7,086 nucleotides of DNA from contig JBPCVX010000022.1 in the NCBI GenBank assembly GCA_051010095.1, positions 1-7,086 on the forward strand. Direction: 5' to 3'. Below, one piece after another: positions 5,643-7,086 of the stretch (positions are counted from its first letter, which is position 1; the number at the start of each line of letters is the position of its first letter). Below the pieces are notes generated by a model. That model searched no databases, was not told the DNA's origin, and worked only from the letters and a program-made list of their open reading frames with translations. The DNA comes from CAJQND01 sp051010095 (GTDB taxonomy: Bacteria; Pseudomonadota; Alphaproteobacteria; Rhizobiales; CAJQND01). A program made the translations under genes and the position numbers.

Positions 5643-5690
5643 GCAGTCGTAACGTCCACATTGAGCGTGTCTGGGGTTCCACAATGTCGC

Positions 5691-5718
5691 TTGGCGGTTT
5701 CCCCAAATCACCTATATA
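5691..5718 (+). promoter_or_regulatory. Sigma-70-like promoter of the TolB/TPR cyclase gene
   Basis: TTGGCG (5691-5696) and TATATA (5713-5718) are separated by 16 nt and match the -35 and -10 consensus at four and five positions respectively. Transcription would start near 5725, leaving a leader of about 20 nt that contains the strong ribosome site GGGAGG (5736-5741). The rest of 5643-5690 shows nothing recognisable. Confidence 0.45.
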
Positions 5719-5746
5719 CGCTATGTTGGACCACTGGGAGGTGCCG

Positions 5747-7086
5747 ATGGAACGCCGATTAGCGGCTATTTTCGTTGCTGATGCAGTCGGGTACTCGCGC
5801 TTGATGGGCGAAGACGAAGAGGCGACCTTGCGTGCGCTGAAATCCCATCGTCTGCATATTGATGAGACAATTGCCAACTATGGCGGGCGCGTATTTGGGA
5901 GCGCAGGCGACAGCGTAATTGCAGAATTCAAGAGTGCAGTTGAGGCCGTCAGATGCGCAGTTGACGTTCAGCAAGGGGTTGCTGCGCGCAACAATGATGT
6001 TGCAGACGAACAGAAATTGCGATTCCGAATTGGTATCCATCTCGGTGACGTAATGGCAGATGGCGATAATCTGCTGGGTGATGGGGTGAACATAGCCGCC
6101 CGGCTTGAAGCGCTTGCACCGGCTGATGGTATCAGCATATCAAAGATTGTTGCACAGCAGACGCTCGACAAAATTGATGTGGAATTTGTCAACGCCGGCA
6201 GCCATCAATTGAAAAACATCGCGCAAGACGTTGATGTCTGGATGTGGCCACCTGAATTGGCGAAAATGATCCCGAACAAGGCGTTGAAGCGGCGACGCAT
6301 GGTTGGTCTTGCAATGGCAGTCGCCGCGGTGGCATTAGCAACTTTCTTTTACTTCACACCAAACGATGAGGCTGCGCTTCCATCAGGACCGCGCATTGTC
6401 GTGACGCCGTTTAAAAATATCGGGACCGAAGCAGCGGATACCTATTTTAGTGACGGTCTGACCCGCGACTTAAATTCGATGCTGGCAAACTTCTCGAACC
6501 TGTTTGTCATTGCACCCGAAGCAACAACGGAATATCGCGATGGCGTAAATTGCAAAAAGATTAGCGAAGAACTTGGCGCGGACTATATACTTTCGGGCGC
6601 GGTCCAACGATCTGAGAAAAAAATTCGTGTCACCACAAACTTCACCGATGCAAAGACGTGTAGGCAGCTCACGTCGCCGGGGCCGTTTGAGGCGGATTTG
6701 AGTGTTTCCAATGTAATGGAAATTCAAGTAGAGATTGCCCGCAAAGTTGCCGCACAGATTGGATCCAGCGACGCGCCGATTTTTAAGTCGGCGATTGTCC
6801 AGTCGCTGCGCGACAAAGCACCCGGCAGCATGGCCGCTTATGAGTGTTACTTATTGTCATACTGGTTCTATGAAACTTGGGCGGTTGAAGACTTTCGTCG
6901 CGCGCGCGATTGCCTGCTTGAAACGGTGCGGGAAGAGCCCAATTACTCACTGGGATGGTCAAGATTGGCATTTAGCCATATCGAATCCAAGAAACGGGGT
7001 CACGACACGCAGCCCGATTGGGATGAGCGCGCGCGCCAGGCGGCGGACACGGCTTTAAAAGTGGACCGTGACAACCCGGACGCCCA
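5747..7086 (+). CDS. Membrane-anchored class III nucleotide cyclase with TolB-like and TPR regions (3' end outside window)
   Basis: The frame is open from ATG 5747 to the right edge (446 complete codons). GGGAGG lies 5 nt upstream, an excellent ribosome site. Residues 1-170 form a class III cyclase domain starting LAAIFVADAVGYSRLM (metal Asp12), with SAGDS (Asp55) and GDGVNIAARLE (Asn115, Arg119). The residues at the base-selecting positions are Gly51 and Asn108 rather than the Lys/Asp pair of canonical adenylate cyclases, so the nucleotide preference is uncertain. After a basic KRRR (181-184), residues about 185-203 are a single hydrophobic membrane helix. Residues about 213-310 resemble the TolB-like N-terminal domain (PRIVVTPFKN, FSDGLTRDL, GADYILSGAVQR). 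From about 365 onward the helices look like TPR repeats. The cyclase would face the cytosol and the tail the periplasm. The family is common, often in many copies, in alphaproteobacteria. The partner or signal is unknown. Confidence 0.88.
   Translation, partial: MERRLAAIFVADAVGYSRLMGEDEEATLRALKSHRLHIDETIANYGGRVFGSAGDSVIAEFKSAVEAVRCAVDVQQGVAARNNDVADEQKLRFRIGIHLGDVMADGDNLLGDGVNIAARLEALAPADGISISKIVAQQTLDKIDVEFVNAGSHQLKNIAQDVDVWMWPPELAKMIPNKALKRRRMVGLAMAVAAVALATFFYFTPNDEAALPSGPRIVVTPFKNIGTEAADTYFSDGLTRDLNSMLANFSNLFVIAPEATTEYRDGVNCKKISEELGADYILSGAVQRSEKKIRVTTNFTDAKTCRQLTSPGPFEADLSVSNVMEIQVEIARKVAAQIGSSDAPIFKSAIVQSLRDKAPGSMAAYECYLLSYWFYETWAVEDFRRARDCLLETVREEPNYSLGWSRLAFSHIESKKRGHDTQPDWDERARQAADTALKVDRDNPDA

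Noticed and set aside
5623..5644. GCTCAAGA/TCTTAAGC near-inverted repeat at the end of the amidohydrolase remnant, as a terminator or element end
   Set aside because: One internal mismatch, no T-tract, no matching partner copy elsewhere in the window and no transposase gene.
5735..7086. Minus-strand and alternate-frame open frames within the second cyclase gene
   Set aside because: Shadows of a long open frame with a strong ribosome site and clear cyclase, TM and TolB-like segments.
1..7086. CRISPR arrays, tRNA, rRNA, insertion sequences
   Set aside because: No regularly spaced repeats, no tRNA or rRNA-like segments and no transposase or integrase reading frame were seen.

Overview
The window looks like part of an alphaproteobacterial chromosome. 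This is inferred from three things: the style of the proteins (an NMT1/THI5-like ABC substrate-binding protein, a PhyH-type dioxygenase, and a class III cyclase fused to a TM/TolB-like/TPR tail, a family abundant in Rhizobiales and relatives), the moderate GC content, and the absence of Firmicute-style sigma-B partners. No taxonomic marker gene is present, so this is only an inference.

Layout, left to right. (1) 1-520, plus strand: the C-terminal part of an NMT1/THI5-like periplasmic substrate-binding protein, cut by the left edge. (2) 556-1461, minus strand, convergent with it: a phytanoyl-CoA dioxygenase family enzyme with a complete Fe(II)/2-oxoglutarate site and a good sigma-70-like promoter at 1520-1548. 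(3) 1676-5198, minus strand: a compact five-gene operon, transcribed right to left: globin-coupled RsbR, RsbS, RsbT, RsbX, then a class III adenylate cyclase. Three of the four junctions are stop/start overlaps (TAATG, ATGA, TGATG), and the rsbR-rsbS gap is 28 nt. (4) 5199-5342: an AT-rich control region with a promoter-like element, a palindrome, a tandem 9-bp-period repeat and a TGTGA/TCACA inverted repeat. (5) 5343-5642, plus strand: a remnant of an amidohydrolase-family enzyme that breaks off just after its ATS..ELLAL motif. (6) 5747 to the right edge, plus strand: a second class III cyclase with a TM helix, a TolB-like domain and the start of a TPR region; it is open at the edge.

The centrepiece is the stressosome-like operon. 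In characterised stressosomes, RsbR and RsbS form a large scaffold through their STAS domains. RsbT is a kinase that phosphorylates them and leaves to activate an output protein, and RsbX is the resetting phosphatase. Here the sensor end of RsbR is a protoglobin-type (probably haem-binding) domain. The gene in the output position is not a sigma-factor regulator but an apparently intact adenylate cyclase. Its N-terminus looks like a degenerate RsbT-type GHKL domain. The natural reading is a gas- or redox-sensing stressosome that controls cAMP.

Two details are unusual. The RsbS phosphoacceptor serine (B. subtilis Ser59, motif I-D-S-F) is alanine here (I-D-A-Y), and RsbS carries a 55-residue acidic C-terminal tail. 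Both suggest that the switching chemistry has been rewired compared with the Bacillus paradigm.
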